64,000 nucleotides of DNA from Lineus longissimus (taxonomy: Eukaryota; Nemertea; Pilidiophora; Heteronemertea; Lineidae), in the NCBI RefSeq assembly GCF_910592395.1, contig NC_088309.1, forward strand, positions 14,820,599 to 14,884,598, read 5' to 3'. The first letter of the stretch is position 1, and every line of letters starts with the position of its first letter. Under the pieces are notes generated by a model. It was not told the DNA's origin, made no database searches, and worked only from the letters and a program-made list of their open reading frames with translations. The position numbers were made by a program, and so were the translations under genes. This document shows positions 11,419-23,410 of this stretch, in pieces.

Positions 11419-11845
11419 TGCATCATATATTTGTTGTTTTTCAAATTTCAGACAAAGTTAATATTGTTCGATTTGAAATTTTGACATTTTCAGCATGATA
11501 TCACTGTCACAACCTTGGAACATCCTTTAAAAAGACAACTTTTTTCCCAAAAATTGAAATTTTTGAATATTTCTCATGAATTAAAATTGTTTCAAATTCC
11601 TATTTCAGATCGTACCATTCGATTAAGAATTCTACGAGTTAATGAGCTTAACTTGAAGACAGTCTGTAAACAATTTGAAGACGAAATATAAGGTAGGTTG
11701 TCCGTATCGGACAAAATTTTAAAACGTTAATAGCTCGCTCAAATCAAGTTCATTTTTGATGAAACTTGGTTATGTTAGTCAAGACATCTCAAATGCTTGG
11801 GAAAAGGCATATTTCATTGATATCTCAAGATTATCCCTCTTCATT

Positions 11846-12276
11846 GAGACAAGACCACTAAAGAATATTCATAGGTTGGAAGGTCGAGGCCTATCTATTA
11901 GACGAGTGCATGTTTTTTACTCTCAAGTACATATTTGGAGAGGTATTGAAAAAATATTTGCTGTGGCAAGTCTACAGATATAAATAAATTGTTTTGTAAA
12001 AAAAATAATTTTGAATTTTGACAACCTGGCCATAGGGGGGTGGTTCAAATTTGGAGTGAAAATGGCCGAAATGGGTAAAAATGTCCACTTGTGTCAAACT
12101 TGTCAATTTAAAAAAAAAATTCCGTGGTCAATCACCAATTTAAATCGCACCAGTTACTCGCAAGACTAACCCGTATGTCATATCCGAATTTCAGTTTCAC
12201 AGCTCCACGCATTCTTTGATGGCGGGCATTTGAAATAACTGGAAATGGCTTGGAAAATCAATTGTGGTCTTGTCTC
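11846..12276 (+). repeat. Right 431-bp direct repeat framing the Mutator-like pair
   Basis: Same unit and orientation as 3254-3683, starting GAGACAAGACCAC and ending GTCTTGTCTC, with scattered substitutions and small indels. It is followed by ATGG, matching the bases before the left copy. Confidence 0.7.
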
Positions 12277-12750
12277 ATGGGTTGACCATTAGAAAAATTT
12301 GTAGGTTTTGATTAGGTACAATATACATGTATGTTGGTACGTGTGTTTGTTTTTTGGGTTGATTGCAGGTGGGTTCTTTTGTTTCTTAGCCATCTACTAT
12401 AACTAGTATTAGCTAACCTATGTCACCCTTGGGGGTGGGTCTGATGTGGTCCTTTTCGCAGTTCGTGCCCCACACTACATTGCATTTGTGACACAGTGGT
12501 TTGGGCTCGATGAAAGAAAAACAAATGAGCACTTCAGGGTTGAAGATGAATACATGTAACATATTTCCATGATAGACGGGCATTTTGCTAGCAATAATGA
12601 CAGTGTTTCTATTCAGTACTTAAAGTGCTTGTCTGTACCCATTGGGATGCATTGTTTAGATGAATAGATCAATAAAACTCAAGTCTTGTTTTTGTTTTTT
12701 CATTGACACAATAATGCTGCTCACTCCGTGCTGAAAGATTTTCAGGGAAG
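12277..12750. other. Non-coding stretch without recognised features
   Basis: No exon or repeat of known family was seen between the right direct repeat and the 88-bp tandem array. Confidence 0.5.
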
Positions 12751-13176
12751 GTGATTGACTTGTATACCACAGGATAAAAGGAGGCAGTAATGCAATTACC
12801 TTTTTGATGGTGACAGTCTCCAATACAACTGCAGGTGATTGATTGACTTGTATACCACAGGATAAAAGGAGGCAGTAATGCAATTACCTTTTTGATGGTG
12901 ACAGTCTCCAATACAACTGCAGGTGATTGATTGACTTGTATACCACAGGATAAAAGGAGGCAGTAATGCAATTACCTTTTTGATGGTGACAGTCTCCAAT
13001 ACAACTGCAGGTGATTGATTGACTTGTATACCACAGGATAAAAGGAGGCAGTAATGCAATTACCTTTTTGATGGTGACAGTATCCAATACAACTGCAGGT
13101 GATTGATTGACTTGTATACCACAGGATAAAGGGAGGCAGTAATGCAATTACCTTTTTGATGGTGACAGTCTCCAAT
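12751..13176 (+). repeat. 88-bp tandem repeat, about 4.9 units
   Basis: Units begin GTGATTGATTGACTTG at 12835, 12923, 13011 and 13099, exactly 88 bp apart. The first unit (12751) lacks four bases and the last breaks off near 13176, followed by a decayed fragment to about 13215. Units are nearly identical, which points to recent amplification. Because 88 is not a multiple of three, the open frames running across it are not a repeated protein. Confidence 0.9.
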
Positions 13177-13499
13177 GATAAGGGAGGCAGGAACGCAATT
13201 ACCATGCTGACAGTCTAGTGAGGCTGTCTTATAGTTTCTGATTTGAAAACAATTGGGACGACAAATTCAACTGGTGACTGGTTTTGAAGATAGGGCTTCG
13301 ACCATTGATTATCAACATTGATCCGAGGCGGAATTGAGTAATTGAGGGTGTCCCTTCCTCAGGATGATGTTGGCGGAGTGGGGACTACCATCTGAATTCT
13401 ACCTCACATTTGCCATCATATCAACCAAGAAGATATTGACTCATCTTGCTATACAGAGTCACAACCTAACACAATTATAAAAACAACATTGGTCTAGGT

Positions 13500-14850
13500 G
13501 TAGATAATTATGATATGTATCATTATTAGGCTGTGATTATCATCCTCATGGGGTTGAATGTTATGGGCCTGGATCATGATATCTGCTGGTTGTGACTAGC
13601 TATGTTTTCATTAACAAAATAAAGGATATTGATACAACATTATATCGAATCATCAGGTTGTGACTATGAGGTTGAATATGATGGTCCTTCGTCATTATCT
13701 AAGGTTGTGACTATTGTTGTCCTAACATGTAATAATTAAAGACAAAGTTATACATTGATCTTCATGAGAGATGACAGTACTGTTATAACGAGATTATTTT
13801 GAATAATATGATGGTCCTTCGTCTGATCTCAGGTTTTACCTTAAACCGACCATGCGTGGATGATCTCAGGCTGTGACTCACACAATATCAAGTAATAAGT
13901 GAAGACAATGTTATTTGGCTATCATATCTGGTTGTGACCTTGTACTTATGAGTTGATGATTGTATTTGATTCATGATCGCAGGTTGTGACTATGTTCCTT
14001 CCGTGCCATATTGGTCTTTATATCAGAATGTGACTATTATCATGACGAGGTTGAATATGATGGTCCTTCGTCATTATCTAAGGTTGTTGTGACTATGTTG
14101 ATTGAAGACAATGTCACATTTGGTATTAGTGTATCATATCATGTTATATCATCATGATGAGGTCGAATGGTCCTTATGATCTAATGTATTGTGACTATGT
14201 TTTCTCCATTATACCAGGTAATAAGTGACGATATTGGTCTTTATATAAAATTAGTGACTATAAGTCATAATGAGGTTAATATGATGGTCCTTAGTCATTA
14301 TCTAAGGTTGTTGTAACTATGTTAATTGAAGACAATGTCACATTGGGTATTAGTGTATCATATCATGTTATCATCATGATGAGGTCGAATGGTCCTTATA
14401 TAATTTAATGTTGTGACTATGTTTTTCCCATTATACCAGGTAATAATTTGTGGATAATATCATATATTGGGCAATGTTGTGACTGTTGTCATGATGATGA
14501 GGTTATGTGATGGTTCTTCGTCATGATATAAGGTTGAGATTATGTGTTTTATCATCCAGTTATCATCCACTTGTCTAGTCTATAATCATATCATGTTGTG
14601 ATATCATGATGAGAGATGGTTCATCGTCTATTATCAGGATGAGGTTGAATAATGATAATCCGTTCGTCATGATCTAAGGTTGTGACTATGTTTTCCTTAT
14701 AATATAATATATCATATAATAATCAAGTAGTATTGAAGACAATATCATAGTATTCTCTATTGGTCTAAATAAGAGGTTGTTACTTGATGGTCCTTCGTAA
14801 TGATCTCACCATTGCAAATGACCAGCTGATCGTGCAGACCTACCCCGGGA
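13500..14850. repeat. Degenerate repeat field
   Basis: Phrases such as GATGGTCCTTCGTCAT, CTAAGGTTGTGACTATG and TACCAGGTAATAA recur many times with drift. One longer block starting near 14049 is repeated near 14272 (about 220-235 bp period). This looks like an old, decayed minisatellite-type expansion. No coding frame is supported. Confidence 0.6.
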
Positions 14851-15696
14851 GACCAACAGACAATTATTTTTCCCTGGACTGATTTTACCGTTACACCATG
14901 AGGCAGCTCCGCCCATCACGTGACAATGATCACGTGATTGATGTGTTTACAGTTTACCGTACTTGATGATTTGATTTGATGATAAACTTGTGCCCTCATC
15001 ATTAGATTTTCTTATCGTAAAGTGTTACAGAAGTATAAGGAAAGGTAAGGAACAACGCAGACCTATTATCGGGCCAGTTTATGACGATCATGATGTTGAT
15101 AAATCGAAAAGAAGTCGTGGCAAGTCGTCTCTCAAAAATGCACTTGGCCATGATTGATTCGTTTATAAATTCAATTCAAATTCAAAGCAGTTTATTGAGC
15201 CAGATGAATACTACATTCATATAGGTTTGGAAAATACAATAAACTGGTGCGGGATAGAGAGAAGATGCAGAGGAAAGTAAAACAGGCAGGGATCTGTCTT
15301 AGGAAATGTACCCTGACCATCAGCGTGCGGAGGTGACGTGACTACAAATGATAAAAAAAAAAAAAAAAAGCGTTAGAATCTACAGAGAAATCATATAACA
15401 CTAACAGCAAAATAATATATAATTATATAGTAGACCACAGGCCCTTAATTAATTGAGTGCTTGTTACAAGGGGTAGAAGGCGTAAAATAGGGGTATAAGG
15501 GCCTAAAAGAATGGATAAGCCCAGGAACTACGCTGGCTAAGAGGGGAAAAAATGGAAAGTTTTCTCTTTCAAGATGAACCAGATGTTCGACTAAAATTTG
15601 GGTTGATTATCTTGAAATCAATTAAGTAACTTGCGATTAATTTTTTTTGTACTATGTCATAATATTTGGTTTATTTCAGACTGACAAAAAAGTTTT
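14851..15696. other. Upstream region of the pseudokinase gene
   Basis: No firm gene. A splice-donor-like GTAAGG at about 15045 and an acceptor TTATTTCAG at 15672-15680, just before the start ATG, suggest at least one 5' untranslated exon upstream. There is an A-run of about 17 at 15353. Confidence 0.35.
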
Positions 15697-18524
15697 ATGA
15701 TGGACGTTAGTGATGACAAATGTGACAGTACAGTGTCGATTTTCAGTGATGGAAATGGAAGTAATGCATCCCTTCAACTTCTTTCGTCAAGTCCTGTTCA
15801 TTTGGTGAGTAATGAGAAAGCGGAATGTTAGAATAACTGATTTAGAACAAATTAGAACATGAGCAAGTGCAAGACATTGCCAAATAAAAGTTCCAAATGT
15901 TGTTGATTTCATCATCCTGAGCCCGAGGCTTTTCATACATTGTCAGTGAGGCTGATCATCAGAAATTTATAGCAAAGATACCACTCTGGGCATCAGTTTG
16001 TAACCGAGCCGAAAATGGTTTGATATTGTCATATTGCCTGGCCTATTGTTTGCACAACAGACAAAAAATGAAAGCAATCATATATAGTTGATTGGCATCA
16101 CATTTGGTGACTTAGACTTTAATGTTTGATAAGTCTTTGTTTTTGCATTGTCTTGACATTTTTCCTCTGGTTTATGAATTTCAGCCTTCGAGTCCTGACA
16201 TGATTCCACCAACACCCTTGGGTGCATCACAAAAAATGAGGAGGAACCGTAGCAACAAGCAGAAAAAAAAAACTGCAGTGAGTATAAATATAGTTCCTTT
16301 TTAAATTCTTTTTGGCCCTGGAAGTGGAAGTAAACAGCGTCCGTTTAGAAATCTTTTAAATTCGCCAGTCCAAAAAACGAAGTGTGTGTTTGGCTTTGGG
16401 TACAAGATTTAAATGAAAGAACTAAGTCAAACCTGACCTCCCGGAGTACACACTACGTTAGCTCACCGTGTGTCAGTGTGTTTGTTAAAAGTATTCTCTA
16501 CAATTTGGGGACTCAAATTTCAAATCTGATTTTCAGCCTCCTTTTACTGGACCTTCACCTCTGGCAATGAAAAAAAACACGACAACGTGACTCTAAAAAA
16601 CAAAAAAGAATGGATGAAAGTGCACCTGCAAGCACAAGTACAACTACATGTACTGGAACTTCTGGCAAAGATGTAAGTTCAAAATTTGTGTTCCCATATC
16701 TGGCTAGATCTAAAATGTCAGTTGAAAGCTTTTCACTCTTATCTCAATGTTACCTTGTTAAATGCAGTCAAAGACAGTGCCTGATTTATTGGACACAGAT
16801 TGGCTATGCACATTAGCGGAAGGCAGAGGATGCTCCTTGCAACATCAGTAACAAGACACAAAGCCTTTGTTCATTTTAATGCAGGTACCAAAACCCTGGG
16901 AAATATTGGCTACATATACCTTAAAATAATAATGAAAAACATTTTGGTGGACAGTAATGTGCTAACCTCATCCCATCACATCCAGATTGTTACTTGGTGT
17001 AGTCAGTGAACATTGTGCAATTTTTTATTACATATCAGGATCCTGAGATAATCCATCCTCCTGGAACTGGTAGTGGAACTGCTGGTATTGATTTGAAAGC
17101 TGCCACGATACATGTAAGTAGCCAAGTACTATAGATGTTGTGGAAAAGGTGATAATAGTTCAAGGCATATGCTGAATCATGCACCAGTTAAATAGAAATC
17201 CACACATACACAATGCTCCATACCTTGGTTCGGGTTTTCCAACCACTTGATCTAATTTTGAACTAAATCTTGAGTGGAACTGGTCAGGCCGCCAAGTGTC
17301 AGTGTCTGTAGGTTAGAACGTTTCATGTTTCAGAAAAAAAAAATTAGTGCTGATATTTCTGTTGATATGTTTTTCAGCAAGATAGCCCAGCATCGCCTTT
17401 GGCACATGCAGTTAAGATGGGCTGTAAGAAGAGGCTGTTTGATCATGGTCCATCGGCTGAAAGAGTTCAAGGGATGACCTGTAATACTAACAAGAAAGAA
17501 ATTGTAAGTGAAAAGGTCACAGGACTTCAGGACATCTTCACCGCAGTTCTTATACATGTTATAAGTGTAATATCCCTCTTATTTCATTATCCATGATATG
17601 CCTAATCAGTTGAAGGCAAATGTTGGCTGCATTGCATTACTTATTTTTGTGACATTGCCTTTTACCTGGAACCTGTTATGAAGGTTAATAGTTGCCTTCA
17701 CTTCGCCGCATGTCAGAAAACTATCTCGTCATTTTCATCATTGTGAATGTTGATATTTTCAGGCTAAATTGAATGAAACGATTGATAAGTTAGAGGCTGC
17801 CAAGGACGAGCTCCAGGAAAACCTCCAGGTTAAAGATGACGATTATGACAACCTGTATCGGCAGTCTACGAATCTGACGTATAATTCGGCAATACGGGAC
17901 GAGCATCACAAGCGATGCACCCATTTGAGGCTGTCAAGTCAAGTTTCCGCCTACACCTCTCGACAAGTTTCCGAAGCGATATTCAGCCAAACATTTTATG
18001 AACCGGACCCTGATATTGACAATGTTTTTGTGCCTTATATCACTGTGGAGTTACAGGGGCACTTGAAAAAGGGAAAACAAACAAATATATTCATGGCAAA
18101 ACATGGTCGCAATCGGTATTGTTGTAAAGAGTATTCTGATGAAGGGAAATGTATGATGGCTCACCATGAGTTCCAGGTTTTGTCGTGTTTAAATGCTAAA
18201 TACACCCCATATCCCATAGGTATTTCTCTCTCCAACAGGAAGCCAGGGAGCTGATTCACAAAGAATTCTTAAGTGACTGTCGTAAAGTTCACTTAGGCGA
18301 CACTTTATACGTGTCACGTAAGAGTCACGTAAGAAAGAGACACGTTTATTCACGTATGTAAAGTTAAGTGAGCTATATACTAGTAATAATGAAATGTGCG
18401 CATGCAGGTTTACGTAATGTAGGCCTATGGTGATCATTTCTCCTCGGGGCCTATTCACGGAGAGGCCTATAAAATAGCGTGTCGCAGAAGGGTTTGCCCA
18501 CATCAAGCTTTATCTCACGCAGTC

Positions 18525-20066
18525 ATGACGGAAGAAAAGGGACCAAGAAAAACGAATTTTACTCAGAGAGAAATCGAAAGGTTGGTGAACCTGGTGGCAG
18601 CAAATTTTAAAACCATCAGCAATAAATTTGGCGATGCCATAACACACAAAGCCAAAACCGACACGTGGATGGGAATTGCAGACAAAGTTATTGCAATATC
18701 ACCGTGCCACCGCTCCCTCCGTGGGGTGCAAAAAAAGTGGGCAGACTTGAAACTGCAGGCAAAGAAAAAGGCGGCCAAGCTACGAAAAAGGTTTCAAGCT
18801 ACTGGGAACTTGTCCTCCGACAATGGTGACGACGACGATGACGATGATGTAACTCATTTAACTGAAATAGAGGAACGGATAGTCGGGCTTCTTGGCATCG
18901 ATACTGTCATTCCGAAGGTGAGACTTGTATAAAATTACCTTACAGATATCGTATGAAGTAGGCGTTGATATTATAATAAGAGCGAGACTTTACAATGTAG
19001 CCTTGGCTATCAGTTAGTCCTCATAAAATGCGATTTCAACTTTCGCATCAACTTTTTAGGCCCAAAGTAATTCGTCAATATGTATTACAAAAACCGAGCG
19101 CTTTTCTTTCAGAGAGTAAAAACGCCATCAGCATCCACCACATCGATTTGTCAGGATCCCTATGATTCGCCGCCGATAAGGAGCCCGAGCCCACCGTTGC
19201 GACCAGCTGGCAGTCCTACGTTACCGAGTCCATGGGGAGGTTGTAATCTATAAGATTCGCCAAGGAGCCCACCAATCCCTACAAGAAGGCGAACGCCGAC
19301 TCGATCTCGATCTCGTTATAATCCATACGATTCTCCAATAAGGAGCCCAACACCACCACCACGGCCTAGGTCCAAAGGGAAGTCCATAAACAGGTAATAC
19401 TCGCCGCACAAAGAAACTGTGCAAAGGAAAAATGCGCCCAAATCTAAAAGAAGTTATTAATTTTGCCGACATGTGATGACTGATATGTAAAATCCCTATA
19501 GCTGCAGTAGGATCCCAGACTCATTCAAATCACGGATCTATAAACATAATAGCGTTTATGGATCCCTTCAAAGCGTCATAGGTTGCAATTAACCTTCAAA
19601 TTGGCAAATAAAGGCATCTTGTATCAACAGAATGATGATGCTTTCCCGCCAGAACATTTTATGATGAGGTTTTTCTTTCTGTAACAGATCTAAAATGCCG
19701 AGTAAGCCGGTTTCGCAGAAGGCGACCGAAAGCCATAAGGGAACTGTTGCATCCAACACATTGAAGTCAGCAACGGCATCGAGTAGTTCTGCGCCATCTG
19801 CCGAATTGGTAAAGATAGAGGGTGAACGTCTTGAGATAGACAGGCAGCGGCTTAAACTGGAAGAGCAGAGGACCCGCTTCACAGAGAGAACGGTTGAGTT
19901 ACTCGAAACGTTGGTGTCATCACTCGTGCCTGCTGAGAAGGATGAGCGCTCCGTCGTCCCACCTGCGCAAAACAGCAATACCATTCCTGCTTCCGTCGAT
20001 AAATCAACGTGGGATACTTCCTTTAACATATTTACTGCACTAAAAAAGGCCATACCAAAGAAGTAA
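18525..20066 (+). pseudogene. Myb/SANT-like DNA-binding protein of Harbinger 1
   Basis: Exons 18525-18917, 19113-19383 (donor CAGGTAATA at about 19392) and 19688-20066 join in compatible phases. Residues about 10-90 form a Myb/SANT-like helix set: NFTQREIERLVNLV, then TWMGIADKV, and RGVQKKWADLKLQAKKK with its key Trp residues. This is the usual DNA-binding partner encoded by PIF/Harbinger elements, which helps bring transposase to the TIRs. A poly-Asp stretch, a Ser/Pro/Arg-rich middle and a C-terminal coiled coil (ERLEIDRQRLKLEEQR) follow. Exon 2 has an in-frame TAA at 19246-19248 in a D-S-P repeat where Tyr would be expected, so this copy is probably inactive. Confidence 0.65.
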
Positions 20067-20316
20067 ACTAACAATTTGGTTTTGCTACTCTTGCTTGCTA
20101 TTATATTTTCTAAAACGTGCCTTAATACATCCGCAGGCCTACATCTATAGGAGGTTACCTCTGGTCATTTGATTGTTAAAATTCTGGAGACGTTTTGCAT
20201 CAAATGACGCCACTTGATCTGTTTAAAAGATTTATGCATCGGTTTGTACTGTGCTTAGTTCATTTCTGATTAAATTCCAAGAATTCGGTAATTAATCGTT
20301 TCTTCACATGTTTTAA

Positions 20317-21653
20317 TCAAACCCAAAAGTTCTCTCTTATAACTCTTGCTCTAGCCCTTTCCCCGTCTTCATCATCGACCAGTTGTAGAGGTGGATTGGC
20401 GTCATTGTCCGGATTGTCATCATTTTTTAAAGGCACACCTGGTGGAAGAGGTACACCGCGTTCTTCACAAATGTTGTGTAACACGGCCGTTGCCACCACA
20501 ACCTTGCAACACTTCGCAGGCAATAATCGAAGGACTCCCTCTGAAATTACAATTATATAAACATGTAAATTATGAAAGTCATTGTAAATCTCCAATGTGA
20601 TTTCAAGCCCAACAATATTTTATTCGACGTTATCATAACATTCACACAAATTGAAGTTTGTTTGCAGCATACAAGCAGAGGGGTTATGGGTGATGGACTT
20701 GGCTGATCAACTACAAAAGAAATGTACGCGATTAAAAATTGTCAATTACCTTCTTTGTTAAGGCACAACCATCTCGACTTCCAACGGCCAAATGTCCTTT
20801 CGATAATCGAACGTGTTCGCCTATGATGGACGTTGTACCGCATTTCAGCGTCATCTTGTGGATTTCGAACAGGAGTCATTAGCCAAGGTTTTAGTCCATA
20901 TGCGGAGTCGCCGAGCAAATACGCACCATTACCAATTCCGTGTTCCATGTCTTCGCTAAGTCGACAATTAGACCAAATGAATGCGTCGTGGGTAGCCCCG
21001 GGCCAACGAGCAACGATATTTGAGAACTTCATATCATGGGTGCATACACCCTGTATATTTAAAGAATGAAATGTCTTTCTGCAGACATATGCTGGTTCAT
21101 TTTGCGTTGGAGCCTTGATGGGAACCAAACTTCCATCCACACATCCAATGACGTTTGGAATTCTATGTCTTTCATTAAAAAAACCATCGGATATACTTTC
21201 TTGGGTGGCTGGGTTACGGGGGAAACATATGAATTGCTCTGCTTTCCTGGCAAGTGCTTCTGATACTCTTGTGACGATTCGCGATACCGTAGGTTGACTG
21301 AGATGAACCATATCCGAATTGCTCATTTGAAGACACCCTATTGCATAAAATCGAATTGCTGTAAGGACTTGCAGTGTGCAAGGCACAGCATGCAATCTCA
21401 TCGTTGGATGTGCAACATCGTCATGCAAGAGATCAATCACCTCCAGAATCACTGGTCTAGGCATTCTATATCGTCGGAAGAGCTGTGCATCATTGAATGT
21501 ATCCAAAGGGTGGACCCGATCTCTAAAAATACGCTCTCGACGAAATGTGCGTTCATTTTCTTCCTCAAGTGCGACTAGAGAGGCAGCCATTTCAGCGAAG
21601 TGAACTTTACGTGCACCAGAAGGCTGACGTAGACTTGCGCGCATGTTACGCAT
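20317..21653 (-). CDS. PIF/Harbinger DDE transposase (HARBI1-like)
   Basis: Exon 1 runs 21653-20750 and exon 2 20540-20317, with donor GAAG|GTAATT and acceptor TTTCAG|AGGG. Residues include VIGCVDGSLVPI (first Asp), YLLGDSAYGLKPW (second Asp) and SIIERTFGRWKSR (Glu), the full DDE triad of the DDE_Tnp_4 family. The C-terminal VVATAVLHNICEERG matches the family's usual ending. The N-terminal helices (FRRYRMPRPVILEVIDLL) precede the catalytic core. No frameshift or stop was seen, so this is the most intact transposase in the left half. The accompanying Myb gene carries a stop, so mobility would need help in trans. Confidence 0.85.
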
Positions 21654-21917
21654 TGACGTAACTCTGTGAATACCACGAACTGTCTAAATGGCTGATAAGT
21701 CATGGATAAGTCACCTTAAAGCCTGGTCTACACTAGCAAACATTCGCCAACAATTGTTGGCCAACATGAGCCAACATCATGTTGGCGAATGTTTGGGGAC
21801 CCGTCCACACTATCAAACACAGGCAAACATTGCCAAACAAGTTTGACTAAGTTTGGCCGTGTTTGGCATGAATTTGAAGGCAATTTGGAGGGAAAATCAG
21901 TCATTTCTCTCCATTTT

Positions 21918-21969
21918 TAGCTCACCTCTTAGCAGAGGTGAGCTTATCCCATACCGTGGCGTCCGTCGT

Positions 21970-22067
<98 letters not shown>

Positions 22068-23107
22068 CGTCGTCCGTTAGCAGGGCACGTTTCGTAACTG
22101 TTAGAGCTATTGAGTTGAAACTTCGTACACATGTACCCTTATGTAATGACACCTTGGAGACCAAGTTTCGGTCCGATTCGTTTCATGGTTTGGCCACCAG
22201 GGGGCCAAACGTTAAAAGTGAAAATATGCAATATCTCCCTTAATAGTAGTCGGGAATTTTTGAAAAAAATATGGTAGGTACTTCTAGCAAAGGTGCATCA
22301 TATATCCTCCGGGTTTTTGATTTGACCTCCTTTTCAAGGTCACAGAGGTCAAATGGTGTAAATTGGCCGTTAGGATGTAACGATGGCACGTTTCTAAACT
22401 GCAATGACTATTGATACCAAATTTGGTACACATTTACCCCTTAGTCAGGTGATCTCAGGGACCGAAGTTTGGTCCAATATGATTCACCACTTGACCACCA
22501 GGGGGCAAAATCCAAAAACCTTAAAAATGTGATTATTCCTTAACTTCTTGCCCGATTGCCACCAATTTGATATCATGGGTACATCTAACCACCATACAGT
22601 ATATGTCACACAGGTTTTTAATTTGACCTTCTTGTCAAGGTCACAGAGGTCAAATGGCGTAAATTCGCCGTCAGGCCGTAACTATGGCACGTTTCTTAAC
22701 TGCAATGACTATTGATCACAAATTAAGTACACATGTACCCCTTGGTCAGGTGATCTTAGGTACCGAAGTTTGGTGCGATCTGATTTGCCGTTTGGCCTCC
22801 AGGGAGGGGGCCAAATCCTAAATTCTTCAAAATGCCATTATTCCTAGTAATGACTTGCCCGATTGGCACCAATTTTATATCATAGGTACATCTAATTCTA
22901 ACAACCATTCAATGTGTCACCCGGGTCTTCTTTGATTTGACCTACTTTTCAAGGTCACAGAGGTCGAATGTACTGTAAATTTGCCATTTTGGGGAAATTG
23001 TAATTGCTTGGACCTACATCAAACCTAACACTACATGACACAATACCATGCTCTTTATCCATCTTTCCTCCACATGAGGTGAGCACAATGGCCCTGGCCA
23101 TTTCATT
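21918..23107. repeat. AGCTCACC repeat, copy 2, with long (CGT)n tract
   Basis: Longer relative of 5951-6909. TAGCTCACCTCTTAGCAGAG at the left, about 110 bp of CGT repeats (21959-22075), then several homologous sub-blocks each with CAAGGTCACAGAGGTCAAAT. Ends GAGGTGAGCACAATGGCC near 23100. Copy 1 lacks about 230 bp of the internal sub-blocks. Poly-Ser, poly-Arg and poly-Thr frames over the CGT tract are artefacts. Confidence 0.75.
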
Positions 23108-23117
23108 CATTAAAACA

Positions 23118-23410
23118 ATGGAGAACCACAGGAAGAAAGCATGCCTAGGTGCTTCAGCAGCAATTCTTTCAGTTGTGATTAACCCCGTCGCCGCCGCAAC
23201 TGACAAAAGCCATACTTGTGGAAAAAGCATGCATGGGGCCTATCACTGCCTCCTTCAAGAGTTAAGGGCCTCAGACTTCAAAAGCCTCAAGAATTTCCTG
23301 CGGATGGATGAAGCTTTTCGTATTCCGAAATTAAATGTTCAACTTCTTGAAATTACCATTCTCTATCTTTCATTGAGGCTGCCATTTTGTCCCTGTAGCT
23401 CCATCACATG
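23118..23410 (+). pseudogene. N-terminal fragment of a Harbinger transposase
   Basis: Starts MENHRKKACLGASAAIL and continues to MHGAYHCLLQELRASDFK and FLRMDEAFRI. GAYHxLLQELR followed by a short helix and FLRM is the common start of PIF/Harbinger transposases upstream of the DDE core. The core itself is absent; the frame ends at 23411 in element DNA. A second, shorter relic with the same ASAAIL start lies at 54161-54252. Confidence 0.6.

Larger units (their letters stand above)
8123..11842. mobile_element. Mutator-like transposon copy 2, nearly full length
   Basis: Directly follows copy 1 with only ATT between them, and ends with ATT before the right direct repeat. At 3720 bp it lacks the inserted repeat of copy 1 and keeps the 275 bp lost there (9030-9304), so it defines the full layout: plus-strand endonuclease, minus-strand transposase, then a divergent short frame. 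The left non-coding flank (8123-8505) is AT-rich. It is still not autonomous: the transposase has a stop and two frameshifts. Confidence 0.75.

Noticed and set aside
3254-12276. Calling the composite an LTR retrotransposon
   Set aside because: The flanking repeats begin GAGAC and end GTCTC rather than TG...CA, no primer-binding site or reverse transcriptase is present, and the contents are DNA-transposon genes.
12751-13176. CRISPR-like appearance of regular repeats
   Set aside because: Units abut with no unique spacers, and the host is an animal.
12656-13205. Overlapping minus-strand frames with repeated peptide
   Set aside because: The 88-bp unit is not a multiple of three, so the frames shift each unit. 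This is a tandem repeat, not a repeat protein.
16768-16846. Possible extra pseudokinase exon after AATGCAG
   Set aside because: Its donor would end in a phase that puts a stop in the next exon.
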